Part shown: positions 7,581-15,496 of the stretch, piece by piece | Position numbering within the stretch: position 1 is the stretch's first letter | Layout: every line of letters starts with the position of its first letter | Origin: Caproicibacterium argilliputei | GTDB lineage: Bacteria; Bacillota; Clostridia; Oscillospirales; Acutalibacteraceae | Reading direction: 5' to 3' | Assembly (NCBI RefSeq): GCF_029211325.2 | Contig: NZ_CP135996.1 | Span: 744,001 to 808,000, forward strand | DNA length: 64,000 nucleotides | Position numbers and translations under genes: made by a program | Notes under the pieces: generated by a model | What the model was told of the DNA's origin: nothing | Database searches by the model: none | The model's input: the letters and a program-made list of their open reading frames with translations, nothing else

Positions 7581-7949
7581 ATGCCAAAAGGAATACCAAA
7601 CAAACGCTATACGCCGGAATTCAAGGTTATGGTAGTGGAAACGATGCGTAAGGAGAAGTTAAGCTACTGTGAAGCCGCTCGACAATTTGAAGTAAGTGAT
7701 TCTAAGCGAATTGCCTCATGGGAGCGTATCTATCTCACAGAAGGTCCTGAAGGTCTGGCTGTAGAACGACGGGGACGTGCCAGTGCCGCCAGCGGCACGC
7801 GAAAAGGCCGTCCGGCAAAGTTGCCGCTGAAGGTGGAAGAAGACCTGATTGCCGAGAATCAACGTCTGCGTGCGGAGGTGGCATACTTAAAAAACTTGCA
7901 AGCCTTGGTTTTGGAAGACGAGCGAAAAGCGCGCAAGAAACGCTGGTAA
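7581..7949 (+). CDS. IS3-family transposase OrfA
   Basis: A 122-residue protein with an N-terminal helix-turn-helix (YTPEFKVMVVETMRKEKLSY, then CEAARQFEVSDSKRIASWERIY) and a C-terminal leucine-zipper-like segment. It binds the element ends. The ATG follows AAGGGGTG. Near its 3' end the heptamer A AAA AAC at 7889-7895 is in the correct phase for a -1 slip into the orfB frame, which would make the OrfAB transposase. Confidence 0.9.
   Translation: MPKGIPNKRYTPEFKVMVVETMRKEKLSYCEAARQFEVSDSKRIASWERIYLTEGPEGLAVERRGRASAASGTRKGRPAKLPLKVEEDLIAENQRLRAEVAYLKNLQALVLEDERKARKKRW
7889..7895 (+). promoter_or_regulatory. Programmed -1 frameshift site A AAA AAC
   Basis: OrfA reads TTA AAA AAC here. A -1 slip leads without a stop into the frame that encodes the catalytic domain, as is standard for IS3 elements. 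Confidence 0.7.
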
Positions 7950-8641
7950 TTCGAGGACTGAGGCAAAGTTATTCACTGGACATTCTGCTGGAAGTCGCCC
8001 AGCTTGCGCGTTCGACCTATTACTACCATGAAAAACGGCTGGCAAAGGCAGATAAATATGGCAGTGCCAAAGAAGCCATTGCTGCAATCTATCACGAAAA
8101 CAAAGGTCGCTATGGCTACCGGCGTATTACAGAGGAACTGGGGCACCGCGGCTTTCCGCTGAACCACAAGACCGATGTGACGGAATTCAGTCTGTTCGGT
8201 CAGAAGCTTTGTCTTTCGCCAATTCTTGATTTGTGCAGCAGAGATATTGTCAGCTATACCATCTCCGACAGACCTGTGCTCTCCATGGTGACCCAGATGT
8301 TGGACAAGGCTTTCGTAAGAATTCCGGACAAAACCAATCTTATTTTACATTCTGACCAGGGCTGGCAGTACCAGCACAAACAATACCAACGAATGCTCAA
8401 AGAAAAAGGGATTCGACAGAGCATGAGCCGCAAAGGCAATTGTTTGGATAACGCTGTGATAGAAAATTTCTTTGGCTTACTAAAAACAGAATTGCTGTAT
8501 TTACAGGAATTCGAGTCCATGGAGCATTTCAAGACCGAACTCATTGACTATCTCGATTACTACAACAACCGCCGTTCTAAGGCAAAGCGAAAGGGCTTGC
8601 CGCCTGCGATTCACAGACTACAAGCCCTTTCGGTTGCTTAA
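7949..8641 (+). pseudogene. IS3-family transposase OrfB with internal deletion
   Basis: The frame encodes LRQSYSLDILLEVAQLARST, an HTH_21-like region ending GFPLNHK, and then jumps straight to TDVTEFSLFG of the integrase core. Intact relatives carry about 50 residues between these points (the KKYRSYKGE-type stretch and the W of WVTDVTEF). The deletion is in frame. The three catalytic acids survive: D of TDVTEF, D of HSDQGWQY and E of VIENFFG. I infer loss of function because the linker and part of the core are gone. Confidence 0.8.
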
Positions 8642-8727
8642 TAAAATTATTTGTCTAACTTTTTTGGGTCAATTCAGAGGCTCCCATGGCAGTTTTTCTG
8701 TAACAGGTATCAGTTTCGTCCTGCGGT

Positions 8728-9519
8728 TTAGTCCTCCAGGGAAATGTCGAAAAGCGCCTGTGCGTTTCGGCACCCCGCGTCCAATATCTCCTGCGCGGTG
8801 ATGCCGCGCGCGGCGGCAATGACTTCGGCAGAGTAGGGGATAAGCGAGGAGTCGCACCGCTTGCCACGGAACGGTACCGGCGCCATGTACGGACAGTCAG
8901 TTTCATTCAGCAGGCGATCCAGTGGCACAGAGGCGGCAACCTGCACCGGCTTTTTTGCATTTTTGAACGTTACTGCGCCGCCCAAACCAATGTACATTCC
9001 CAATGCCACCACTTCGCGCATCATTTCCACGCTGCCGGAAAAGCAATGAACCACGCCGCGCGGGCGGTACTTTTGCAGCAGTTGCAGTGTGTCGGCATGA
9101 GCGTCCCGGTCATGGATAATGACCGGCAGGCCAAAGCGGGCGGCAAGCTCCAGCTGCGCGGTGAAAGCGGCTTTCTGCACCTCGTGCGGCGGGTTTTCCG
9201 CAAAGTGATAGTCTAAGCCGATTTCTCCGACTGCAACGATTTTATTTTCTGCTTTCTTTTGCAGCAGGGCTTCCAGTTTGGGCAGCCACGCTTGTGGGTC
9301 TGCTCCAATCTCCTCTGGGTGCATACCGACTGCTGCATGGATATAGGGGTATGCACGTGCCAAAGCAACGGCTTTTTCACATCCGGCAAAGTCCGCGCCG
9401 CAGTCAATGACATGGCAGATTCCTTTCTGCGGCAGTTCAGTAAGCAGGGTTTCGCGGTCAGCGTCAAACGCTTCGTCATCGTAGTGTGCGTGGCTGTCAA
9501 AAATATGCTGATAGGACAA
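8728..9519 (-). CDS. TatD-family metal-dependent DNase
   Basis: A 263-residue TIM-barrel hydrolase. Metal-ligand motifs are complete: DSHAHYDD near the N-terminus, VGEIGLDYH, IHDRDA, HCFSGS and NETDCPY. Relatives are 3'-5' exonucleases in DNA repair, or D-aminoacyl-tRNA deacylase-like in some annotations. The start is TTG at 9519, with AAAGGAGG 8 nt upstream. It lies downstream of metG and the GNAT gene but behind a terminator hairpin with no room for a promoter, so it likely depends on read-through. A metG-tatD order is common in Firmicutes. Confidence 0.93.
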   Translation of the reverse strand: MSYQHIFDSHAHYDDEAFDADRETLLTELPQKGICHVIDCGADFAGCEKAVALARAYPYIHAAVGMHPEEIGADPQAWLPKLEALLQKKAENKIVAVGEIGLDYHFAENPPHEVQKAAFTAQLELAARFGLPVIIHDRDAHADTLQLLQKYRPRGVVHCFSGSVEMMREVVALGMYIGLGGAVTFKNAKKPVQVAASVPLDRLLNETDCPYMAPVPFRGKRCDSSLIPYSAEVIAAARGITAQEILDAGCRNAQALFDISLED

Positions 9520-9541
9520 TGCCCAGTCCTCCTTTTATAGG

Positions 9542-9575
9542 AAAACAGGGCTGCATCAAGCGGCAGTCCTGTTTT
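9542..9575 (-). terminator. Terminator between the GNAT gene and tatD
   Basis: AAAACAGG with ACTGC pairs with GCAG and CCTGTTTT across 8 nt. The T run on the minus strand ends just before the TatD ribosome-binding site. Confidence 0.7.
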
Positions 9576-9580
9576 GCGTT

Positions 9581-10153
9581 TTATTTGTTTCGATTCATCA
9601 GTTTCCATTCGTCATAAAGAATCGAGTAAACGGCAATATCCACCGGATTCCCTTGGTTGTTTGCATGGTGCTGGCGCAGCACACCTTCCTGCTGCATCCC
9701 GCTTTTCTGCATGACTTTGCCGGAAGCGGGATTGTGGACATCGTGACAGGCTTCCACACGGTTATAACCGGCTTTGGAAAACAGATAATCCTCCACCGCA
9801 ATCAGGGCTTCGGTCATAATGCCCTGTCCCCAAAAGCGGCGGCTCATGCAGTAACCGATTTCCGCGCGGCGGACGTTATCATTGCCATCCACCACATCGA
9901 TGCTGCCGATGACTTCACCGGTTGCTTTCCATTCCATGCACCAACGGTAAGTATCCGGCTTTTCGTAGTCGGCAGCCCACCGTGCCAAAGTGGCTTCGGT
10001 GTCCGTCACAGAGGGGTGCGGCTGCCAGGTCAGGTAGCGCGTGACTTCCGGGTCACTTGCCCAGTTGCGAAACATTGCGGGGGCATCTTCCACTGTGAAA
10101 CGGCGAAGGTGAAGGCGCGGCGTCTCGATTTCTTGCGTTCCGATATGCTGCAT
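9581..10153 (-). CDS. GNAT-family N-acetyltransferase (RimJ/RimL type)
   Basis: A 190-residue acetyl-CoA-dependent acetyltransferase. The opening ETPRLHLRRFTVEDAPAMF is typical of the RimJ/RimL group, the acetyl-CoA loop is RRFWGQGIMTEAL near residue 110, and a second conserved stretch EACHDVHNPASGKVMQKSG follows. AAAAGGAG precedes the ATG. It begins 16 bp after metG and is surely cotranscribed with it. The substrate (ribosomal protein N-terminus, antibiotic or metabolite) is unknown. Confidence 0.9.
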   Translation of the reverse strand: MQHIGTQEIETPRLHLRRFTVEDAPAMFRNWASDPEVTRYLTWQPHPSVTDTEATLARWAADYEKPDTYRWCMEWKATGEVIGSIDVVDGNDNVRRAEIGYCMSRRFWGQGIMTEALIAVEDYLFSKAGYNRVEACHDVHNPASGKVMQKSGMQQEGVLRQHHANNQGNPVDIAVYSILYDEWKLMNRNK

Positions 10154-10169
10154 AAGGGGAATCTCCTTT

Positions 10170-12122
10170 TTACCGAATTTTACTGCCTGCAGGTACGCCG
10201 TCCAGGAAAACGACCTTTACGTCATTTTCACCAGCGTCTGCCGCCAGAATCATACCCTGACTTTCCACACCGCAGAGTTTGGCAGGCTTCAGATTTGCAA
10301 CGACTACAATCGTTTTGCCAATCAAGTCTTCCGGAGTGTACCACTGCGCAATGCCGCTGCAGACGGTACGGGGTTCGCCGGTGCCGTCGTCCAGGGTCAG
10401 CTTCAGCAGTTTCTTGGCGCGTTTGATTTTTTCACAGTTTACAATCTTTGCGGCGCGCAGTTCTATTTTTGCAAAGTCATCAATGCTGATTTGTGCCACC
10501 CCGGCAAGTTCCTCTTTGACCTTGCTTTCTTCTGCCTTTTCCGTGTTGGGGCTGGGAATCAGCTTGTTCAGTTCCTCAATTTCTTTTTCCACATCAATGC
10601 GCGGGAACAGGGTTTCTCCTTTGGCAACGGTACGGCCGGCGGGGAAGCGCCCGAAGCGTTCTACGCTTGCATAGGTGCAGTCAGCCGCAGAAAGACCAAG
10701 CTGTGCCTGTATTTTCGGCGCGGTGTTCGGCAGGAACGGCGTCAGCAAAACGGAAACAATGCGCAACGCCTCGCAGAGGTGGTCCATGACTGCAGCCAGA
10801 CGCGCTTTTTTGGTATCGTCTTTGCCCAGTGCCCACGGCTCGGTTTCATCAATATATTTGTTGGTACGGGAAATGAAGCGCCAGATTTCTTCCAGTGCTT
10901 TGCTGAACTGGTAGCCGTCGATGGCGGCGTCACACTTTGCACGCAGCGCACTGCCCATTGCTTCCAGCTCACCGTCCGGTGCGGCGGTTTCCTGCTCCTG
11001 CGGAATCACACCGCCAAAGTATTTCTGTACCATGGCTGTGGTGCGGGAAAGCAGGTTGCCCAGGTCATTTGCCAAGTCGGCGTTAATGCGGCTAATCAGC
11101 GCTTCATTGGTAAACAGACCGTCGCTGCCAAAAGGAATCTCGCGCAGCAAAAAGTAGCGAATGGCATCCACGCCATAGCGGTCGCAGAGGATGTAGGGGT
11201 CAACCACATTGCCTTTGCTCTTGCTCATCTTTGTGCCGTCGCCAAACAGCAGCCAGCCATGGCCATACACCTGTTTCGGCAGCGGCAAATCCAGTGCCAT
11301 TAGGATTGCCGGCCAGATAATGGTGTGGAATCGCACGATTTCCTTGCCTACAAACTGCACGTCTGCCGGCCAGTATTTGTGCAGGTCGCTTTCGTCGTCG
11401 CTGCCGTAACCCAGAGCAGTGATGTAGTTCGGCAGGGCATCTAACCAGACGTAAACAGTGTGTTTTGGGTCAAAATCCACCGGAACGCCCCACTTGACGC
11501 TGGTGCGGGAAACGCACAAATCCTGCAGTCCCTGCTTAATAAAGCCGATCATTTCGTTCTTGCGGCTTTCCGGCTGTATGAAGTCCGGACGGTCTTCGTA
11601 CAGTTTCAGCAACCGGTCGGCGTAACTGGAAAGCTTAAAGAAGTACGCTTCTTCCTCCTCCCACTTGACCTCGCGGCCGCAGTCGGGACACTTGCCGTCT
11701 TTCAGCTGGGTTTCCGTCCAGAAGGATTCGCAGTCTGTGCAGTACCAGCCGGTGTACTTGCCCTTATAAATTTCACCCTTTTCGTAAAGGGTGCGGAAAA
11801 TCTTCTGAATGCCCTTGACGTGGTAAGCGTCTGTGGTGCGGATAAAGCGGTCGTTAGAAATATCCAGAAGCTTCCACAGATCCTGAAAAACCTTGGTGGT
11901 GCCGTCCACATATTCCTTGGGGGTAATACCCGTGGCTGCGGCTTTCTGCTCGATTTTCTGTCCGTGCTCGTCCGTGCCGGTCAGGAACATGACATCAAAG
12001 CCCTGCATTCGCTTATACCGGGCGATGGCGTCAGATGCCACAGTGCAGTAGCTGTGGCCGATATGCGGCTTCCCGGAAGGATAGTAAATGGGCGTTGTGA
12101 TGTAAAATGTCTTTTTCTCCAT
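10170..12122 (-). CDS. metG: Methionyl-tRNA synthetase
   Basis: A 650-residue class I synthetase that charges tRNA-Met. HIGH is at residues 20-23 (KPHIGHSY) and KMSKSKG near residue 300. A zinc knuckle is seen in CTDCESF and CPDCGREV, and a C-terminal OB-fold tRNA-binding domain follows (IELRAAKIVNCEKIKRAKKLL). The ATG follows GTGGAGGC. The 5' untranslated region is only about 30 nt, too short for a T-box, so expression is probably constitutive from the promoter at 12160-12188. GNAT and tatD lie downstream. Confidence 0.97.
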   Translation of the reverse strand: MEKKTFYITTPIYYPSGKPHIGHSYCTVASDAIARYKRMQGFDVMFLTGTDEHGQKIEQKAAATGITPKEYVDGTTKVFQDLWKLLDISNDRFIRTTDAYHVKGIQKIFRTLYEKGEIYKGKYTGWYCTDCESFWTETQLKDGKCPDCGREVKWEEEEAYFFKLSSYADRLLKLYEDRPDFIQPESRKNEMIGFIKQGLQDLCVSRTSVKWGVPVDFDPKHTVYVWLDALPNYITALGYGSDDESDLHKYWPADVQFVGKEIVRFHTIIWPAILMALDLPLPKQVYGHGWLLFGDGTKMSKSKGNVVDPYILCDRYGVDAIRYFLLREIPFGSDGLFTNEALISRINADLANDLGNLLSRTTAMVQKYFGGVIPQEQETAAPDGELEAMGSALRAKCDAAIDGYQFSKALEEIWRFISRTNKYIDETEPWALGKDDTKKARLAAVMDHLCEALRIVSVLLTPFLPNTAPKIQAQLGLSAADCTYASVERFGRFPAGRTVAKGETLFPRIDVEKEIEELNKLIPSPNTEKAEESKVKEELAGVAQISIDDFAKIELRAAKIVNCEKIKRAKKLLKLTLDDGTGEPRTVCSGIAQWYTPEDLIGKTIVVVANLKPAKLCGVESQGMILAADAGENDVKVVFLDGVPAGSKIR

Positions 12123-12159
12123 GTTTCTGCCTCCACTTATTTGAACAGATTATTTTTTT

Positions 12160-12188
12160 ATTATACACGAAAAGCGCGAAAATTACAA
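12160..12188 (-). promoter_or_regulatory. metG promoter
   Basis: TTGTAA (12183-12188), 17-bp spacer, TATAAT (12160-12165) on the minus strand. Confidence 0.8.
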
Positions 12189-12203
12189 TTCCGCGCATAG
12201 AAC

Positions 12204-12229
12204 GAAAAAAGGCGCGGGGTCACCGCGCT
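12204..12229 (-). terminator. Terminator of the LCP gene
   Basis: A GC-rich stem AGCGCGG/CCCGCGC with loop TGAC, followed on the minus strand by CTTTTTT. It lies directly before the metG promoter. Confidence 0.8.
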
Positions 12230-12256
12230 TTTCGGGAAGGATTTCCATAGTTCCGT

Positions 12257-13531
12257 TTAGTCGCGAGAGCTGTCTTCATAAATAAACTGACGCAGCAGGG
12301 TGCAGTTCTTTTCCATGTCGGTTACCTCAACCCAGCCGGCGCTGCCCAGCGTTTTTCCGTCAAAGGTGCCGTCTGCGGGAATCTGCTGGGTTTTCTGTGG
12401 GAAGGCCACAGCCGGCAGATTCAGCATACAAGTGGCGGCAAGCTCCGTGGCGCTGATGTTTGTCCACATCAGCGGCAGAATTTTGTGCAGCAGGCTGCTG
12501 AGCTTGAACGGGCCGGCAGCAGCCATCTTTTTCAGCAGCTGCCCAATGACCTCACGCTGCCGCTCGGCGCGGCCGTAGTCGTTGCCGTAATTGCGGATAC
12601 GGGTATAGTACAGCGCCTGCACGCCTTTGAGTGTGTATTTGCCGGGGGTGAAGTGTGTGCCGAGGTTTTTGTTAAACTGCTCGCACAGCCCTTCGTTCAG
12701 CGAAACATCAATGCCGCCCAGGTCACTGATGATGGTGGAAAAGGAGTCAAAATCCACGGCAATATATTTATCAATTTTGATGCGGTAGTTGTTTTCCAGC
12801 GTCTGCATGGTCATAGCGGGGCCGCCGTAGGCAAAGGCTGCATTGAGTTTCTGCCTGCCGTGGTTTGGAATTTCCGCATAGGTGTCGCGTAAAAAGGAGG
12901 TCATTTTCAGCTTGCTGTGCTGCCGGTCAATTGAAAGCAGAACCATGGAGTCGCTGCGGCGTGCTCCGCCGCCGGAGTCCTGGTCCATGCCGATGAGCAG
13001 GATGTTGGTAATCCACGGGCTGGACTTGATGCTCCAGGTCGGCGCATACTGCGGTGTGCGGGCGTAGGTGCTCTGGCTTACGGTATTGTGGGTTCGGTCC
13101 ATTTGAGAAAACAGAGAGGTCAGCCAGAAGAAAGGAATCAGGAGCAGTACCAGCAGAATACAGAGCGTGTTGCGCAGCCGGTGGTGCCTGCCGCTGCGCC
13201 GGTGTGCGGTGCCATGTACCGGAGAAGACTCCACTGCCCGGCGGCGGCTGACAGGCGTTGCCTGGTCGTCCGGGTCGAACCCGTCATGGTAGCGCACCTG
13301 CGCTTCCTGCTGCTGTCGGGTAGGTGCTGCCGCGCGCCGTGCACCGGCAGGCGTGCGCCGAGGGTTGCTGTAGGAAGAAAGATCGACCATCGGCTCCCGT
13401 CCGGTGCGCGGGCGCGCGGAGTGGGAGTAGATATCCCGGCTGCCCTGCGGATAAGGGGAGCGCGGACGCGTCTGCGGCCGCTGGCCGGACGCAGCGGGGC
13501 GCTTCCGATTATTTTGAGGCGTGGTTGCCAT
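12257..13531 (-). CDS. LytR-CpsA-Psr (LCP) family cell-wall glycopolymer ligase
   Basis: A 424-residue membrane protein. Residues 1-120 form an unusually long cytoplasmic tail rich in Arg, Pro, Gln and Ser; one membrane helix spans about 121-141 (LCILLVLLLIPFFWLTSLF); the LCP domain follows outside the cell (NILLIGMDQDSGGGARRSDSM, SFLRDTYAEIP, KLNAAFAYGG). LCP enzymes transfer polyprenyl-linked glycopolymers to peptidoglycan. I chose ATG at 13531, behind GAGGG; MRDTK five codons earlier is the alternative. It may attach the polysaccharide built by the 18130-24877 cassette, which is inference. Confidence 0.92.
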   Translation of the reverse strand: MATTPQNNRKRPAASGQRPQTRPRSPYPQGSRDIYSHSARPRTGREPMVDLSSYSNPRRTPAGARRAAAPTRQQQEAQVRYHDGFDPDDQATPVSRRRAVESSPVHGTAHRRSGRHHRLRNTLCILLVLLLIPFFWLTSLFSQMDRTHNTVSQSTYARTPQYAPTWSIKSSPWITNILLIGMDQDSGGGARRSDSMVLLSIDRQHSKLKMTSFLRDTYAEIPNHGRQKLNAAFAYGGPAMTMQTLENNYRIKIDKYIAVDFDSFSTIISDLGGIDVSLNEGLCEQFNKNLGTHFTPGKYTLKGVQALYYTRIRNYGNDYGRAERQREVIGQLLKKMAAAGPFKLSSLLHKILPLMWTNISATELAATCMLNLPAVAFPQKTQQIPADGTFDGKTLGSAGWVEVTDMEKNCTLLRQFIYEDSSRD

Positions 13532-13574
13532 TTTCGTATCCCTCATTTACTCAGTAAAATTGCAAGCTAGCTAC

Positions 13575-13603
13575 ATTGTAGTGTCTGCAAAGTCGCGTGT
13601 CAA
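13575..13603 (-). promoter_or_regulatory. LCP gene promoter
   Basis: TTGACA (13598-13603), 17-bp spacer, TACAAT (13575-13580) on the minus strand, divergent from the promoter at 13639. Confidence 0.8.
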
Positions 13604-13638
13604 GTTATGTAAACTTTCTGTAACTCTTTTGCAGTCAG

Positions 13639-13666
13639 TTGACTTTTTGTAAAGCCCTACTATAAT
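13639..13666 (+). promoter_or_regulatory. Promoter of the 33-residue membrane protein gene
   Basis: TTGACT (13639-13644), 16-bp spacer, TATAAT (13661-13666). Confidence 0.75.
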
Positions 13667-13721
13667 TGTATAGAAGAAAGTAAAAAATTGCAATTGCATT
13701 TGCGCGGAAAGGAAAGAATTT

Positions 13722-13823
13722 ATGCGGGAAAAAAAGCGGAAGCTTATCATCCGGATTGTTGCCCTGCTGTGTGCTGCGCTGATGGCAGGCAGCGCTTTGG
13801 CAGTTGTTTTTACCATGCGATAA
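13722..13823 (+). CDS. 33-residue single-pass membrane protein
   Basis: A short gene with its own strong promoter, an AAAGGAAAG ribosome-binding site 5 nt before ATG, and a terminator abutting the stop. The product has a basic start (MREKKRKLIIR), one hydrophobic helix (IVALLCAALMAGSALAVVF) and a two-residue tail. This is the layout of small membrane proteins such as the stressosome-associated Prli42 group, but I cannot claim homology from so little sequence. It is divergent from the LCP gene and convergent with cysK. A small membrane regulator or a type I toxin are alternatives. Confidence 0.6.
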   Translation: MREKKRKLIIRIVALLCAALMAGSALAVVFTMR

Positions 13824-13855
13824 AAAAACCGGTGCTTTGTAAGCATCGGTTTTTT
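13823..13855. terminator. Bidirectional terminator between the small membrane protein gene and cysK
   Basis: ACCGGTGCTT pairs with AAGCATCGGT (loop about 4 nt, one G-U pair), with A/T runs on both sides, so it can serve both convergent genes. Confidence 0.85.
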
Positions 13856-13907
13856 GTTTGATACAGATGGTTTGGGGTTGTGTTGGTTGTGCACTGGGCA
13901 ATGGAAC

Positions 13908-14840
13908 TTAGTCTTGGAACAGTGCGGTGGAAAGGTAGCGGTCACCGGTGTCCGGCAGCAGCACAACAATGGTTTTGCCTGCGTTTTCCGGACGCTTTGC
14001 CAGTTCGGTGGCGGCCCAAATGGCTGCACCGGAGGAGATGCCAACCAAGAGGCCCTCGGTTTTTGCCAGTTCGCGGCCGATTACAAAGGAAGGCTCATTG
14101 TCCACAGCAATAATTTCATCGTAAATTTTGGTATCCAGTGTCTTTGGCACGAAGCCTGCGCCGATTCCCTGGATTTTATGCGGACCGGCGTGCCCCTGGC
14201 TCAGCACCGGAGAAGTGGCAGGCTCAACGGCGACCACCTTGACGTTGGGGTTCTGCTCTTTCAGGTAAGCACCTGTGCCGGAAAGCGTGCCGCCTGTGCC
14301 AACACCGGCAACAAAGAAATCGACCTTACCGTCGGTGTCTTTCCAGATTTCCGGGCCGGTGGTTGCTTTGTGTGCGGCAGGGTTTGCCGGGTTGGTGAAC
14401 TGACCGGGAATAAAGGAGTTGGGGGTTTCTTTTGCCAGTTCGTCAGCTTTGGCAATGGCACCCTTCATACCGGCGGCACCGTCAGTCAGAACCAACTCCG
14501 CGCCGTATGCCTTCAGCAGGTTGCGGCGTTCCACGCTCATGGTTTCCGGCATTGTCAGAACAATGCGGTAACCGCGTGCGGCTGCAACGCTTGCCAGACC
14601 AATGCCGGTGTTGCCGCTGGTCGGTTCAATGATAACCGAGCCGGGCTTGAGTTTGCCGGCCTTTTCCGCGTCGTCAATCATGGCGAGTGCAATGCGGTCC
14701 TTTACGCTGCCGGCGGGATTAAAATACTCCAGCTTCGCAACGATTTTTGCCTTCAGGTCATGCTTCTTTTCGTAATTGGTCAGCTCCAAAAGCGGGGTGC
14801 CGCCAATGAGTTCCGTTAAGCTTTTATGAATGTTTGCCAT
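13908..14840 (-). CDS. cysK: Cysteine synthase A (O-acetylserine sulfhydrylase)
   Basis: A 310-residue PLP enzyme forming cysteine from O-acetylserine and sulfide. The PLP lysine is in [11 protein letters not shown], the substrate loop is PTSGNTGIG, and the phosphate-binding loop is [13 protein letters not shown] at 14840 follows GGAGGG; the longer ORF start at 14855 overlaps a tandem repeat and has no site. It is transcribed alone from the promoter at 14920-14948. No serine acetyltransferase is adjacent. Confidence 0.96.
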   Translation of the reverse strand: MANIHKSLTELIGGTPLLELTNYEKKHDLKAKIVAKLEYFNPAGSVKDRIALAMIDDAEKAGKLKPGSVIIEPTSGNTGIGLASVAAARGYRIVLTMPETMSVERRNLLKAYGAELVLTDGAAGMKGAIAKADELAKETPNSFIPGQFTNPANPAAHKATTGPEIWKDTDGKVDFFVAGVGTGGTLSGTGAYLKEQNPNVKVVAVEPATSPVLSQGHAGPHKIQGIGAGFVPKTLDTKIYDEIIAVDNEPSFVIGRELAKTEGLLVGISSGAAIWAATELAKRPENAGKTIVVLLPDTGDRYLSTALFQD

Positions 14841-14854
14841 GATGAGTCCCTCCA

Positions 14855-14880
14855 TTTAGTTAGCTGCTTTAGTTAGCTGC
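14855..14880 (-). repeat. Perfect 13-bp tandem repeat in the cysK leader
   Basis: TTTAGTTAGCTGC occurs twice in direct succession (14855-14867, 14868-14880), immediately before the cysK Shine-Dalgarno. It may be a regulator site or a recent duplication. Confidence 0.8.
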
Positions 14881-14919
14881 TGTATCTGTATTTATTCATA
14901 TATGATTGGTATGGTATAG

Positions 14920-14948
14920 AGTATAAACGCTTTCTTTCAGAATGTCAA
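14920..14948 (-). promoter_or_regulatory. cysK promoter
   Basis: TTGACA (14943-14948), 17-bp spacer, TATACT (14920-14925) on the minus strand. The transcript start region contains a repeated TATACC/ATACC element. Confidence 0.8.
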
Positions 14949-15440
14949 CTGCTTTTTGCAGAAAATCGTATATAACCTATAAGTTTAGTGTAGTATACAA
15001 AAAAGTAAGGCTTCCTCTACATGATTTGCACAAGGCTGCGGTGCTTCTTTTCCTTATAAAGAGAAAAAAGCGGAGCACTTTTCCACGCCAAAAGAGCGGC
15101 GCCTGCTGCGCAAAATCCATAAAATCGACAAGAAAGTGTGTAAAGCTAACGACAAACGAACATAAAAGTAAAACACTTTACAGATAAAATATTTTACAAA
15201 AAATGGGATATAAATCCGAAAAAGCGCTGAGGAATCGCGAGCTGTTTGAAACTTTATCGTATAAAAGAAAATGATGATTTGTAAAGGCATAAACAAGTAC
15301 ACAGACAAACAGACAGATTTCACGAAAAATCGCAGGTGCTGGCGGGAAAGCGGGAAGTGTGCCCTGCTATTTTGATGGAAAGGTGGAGATATCGGCGCTT
15401 TCAGAAGACTCTGTGTGCATCTGCTCCCTTGCTGTGACAG
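14949..15440. other. Long intergenic region without recognisable gene
   Basis: About 490 bp, noticeably AT-rich at 15100-15300. I see no ORF with a convincing ribosome-binding site on either strand. A long imperfect hairpin lies at about 15038-15077 (GTGCTTC...GCGGAGCAC), and TTTACA occurs twice near 15176-15197. It could be a decayed gene or hold an untranslated RNA, but nothing decides. Confidence 0.4.
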
Positions 15441-15442
15441 GC

Positions 15443-15480
15443 AAAAAGGCAGTTCCGCATGGATTTGCGAAACTGCCTTA
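15443..15480 (-). terminator. Terminator after the THI5-like lipoprotein gene
   Basis: On the minus strand AAGGCAGTTTCGC pairs with GCGGAACTGCCTT and is followed by a T run. Confidence 0.85.
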
Positions 15481-15496
15481 CTACTAAAATCAGAAA

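Larger units (their letters stand above)
7519..8676 (+). mobile_element. IS3-family (IS150-like) insertion sequence, internally deleted
   Basis: A 1158-bp element with imperfect terminal inverted repeats: left end TGAACTGCACCC...GTTAGACA from 7519, right end TGAATTGACCC...GTTAGACA read inward from 8676. It carries orfA and an orfB lacking about 50 codons, so it is probably immobile on its own. No clean 3-4 bp target duplication is visible. Confidence 0.85.
7500..8697. repeat. Bidirectional terminator stem split by an insertion sequence
   Basis: The arm AAAAACTGCCGTGGGAG (7500-7516) and the arm CTCCCATGGCAGTTTTT (8681-8697) pair along their full length with one G-U pair. Together they would form a terminator with T runs on both strands, between the convergent Fe-ADH and TatD genes. 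The IS lies exactly where the loop should be. Confidence 0.75.

Noticed and set aside
7515..8680. Target-site duplication of the IS
   Set aside because: The bases flanking the inverted repeats (GAC and GAG) differ; no clean 3-4 bp duplication is present.
12123..12159. Possible T-box upstream of metG
   Set aside because: The leader from the predicted start is only about 30 nt and has no T-box sequence.
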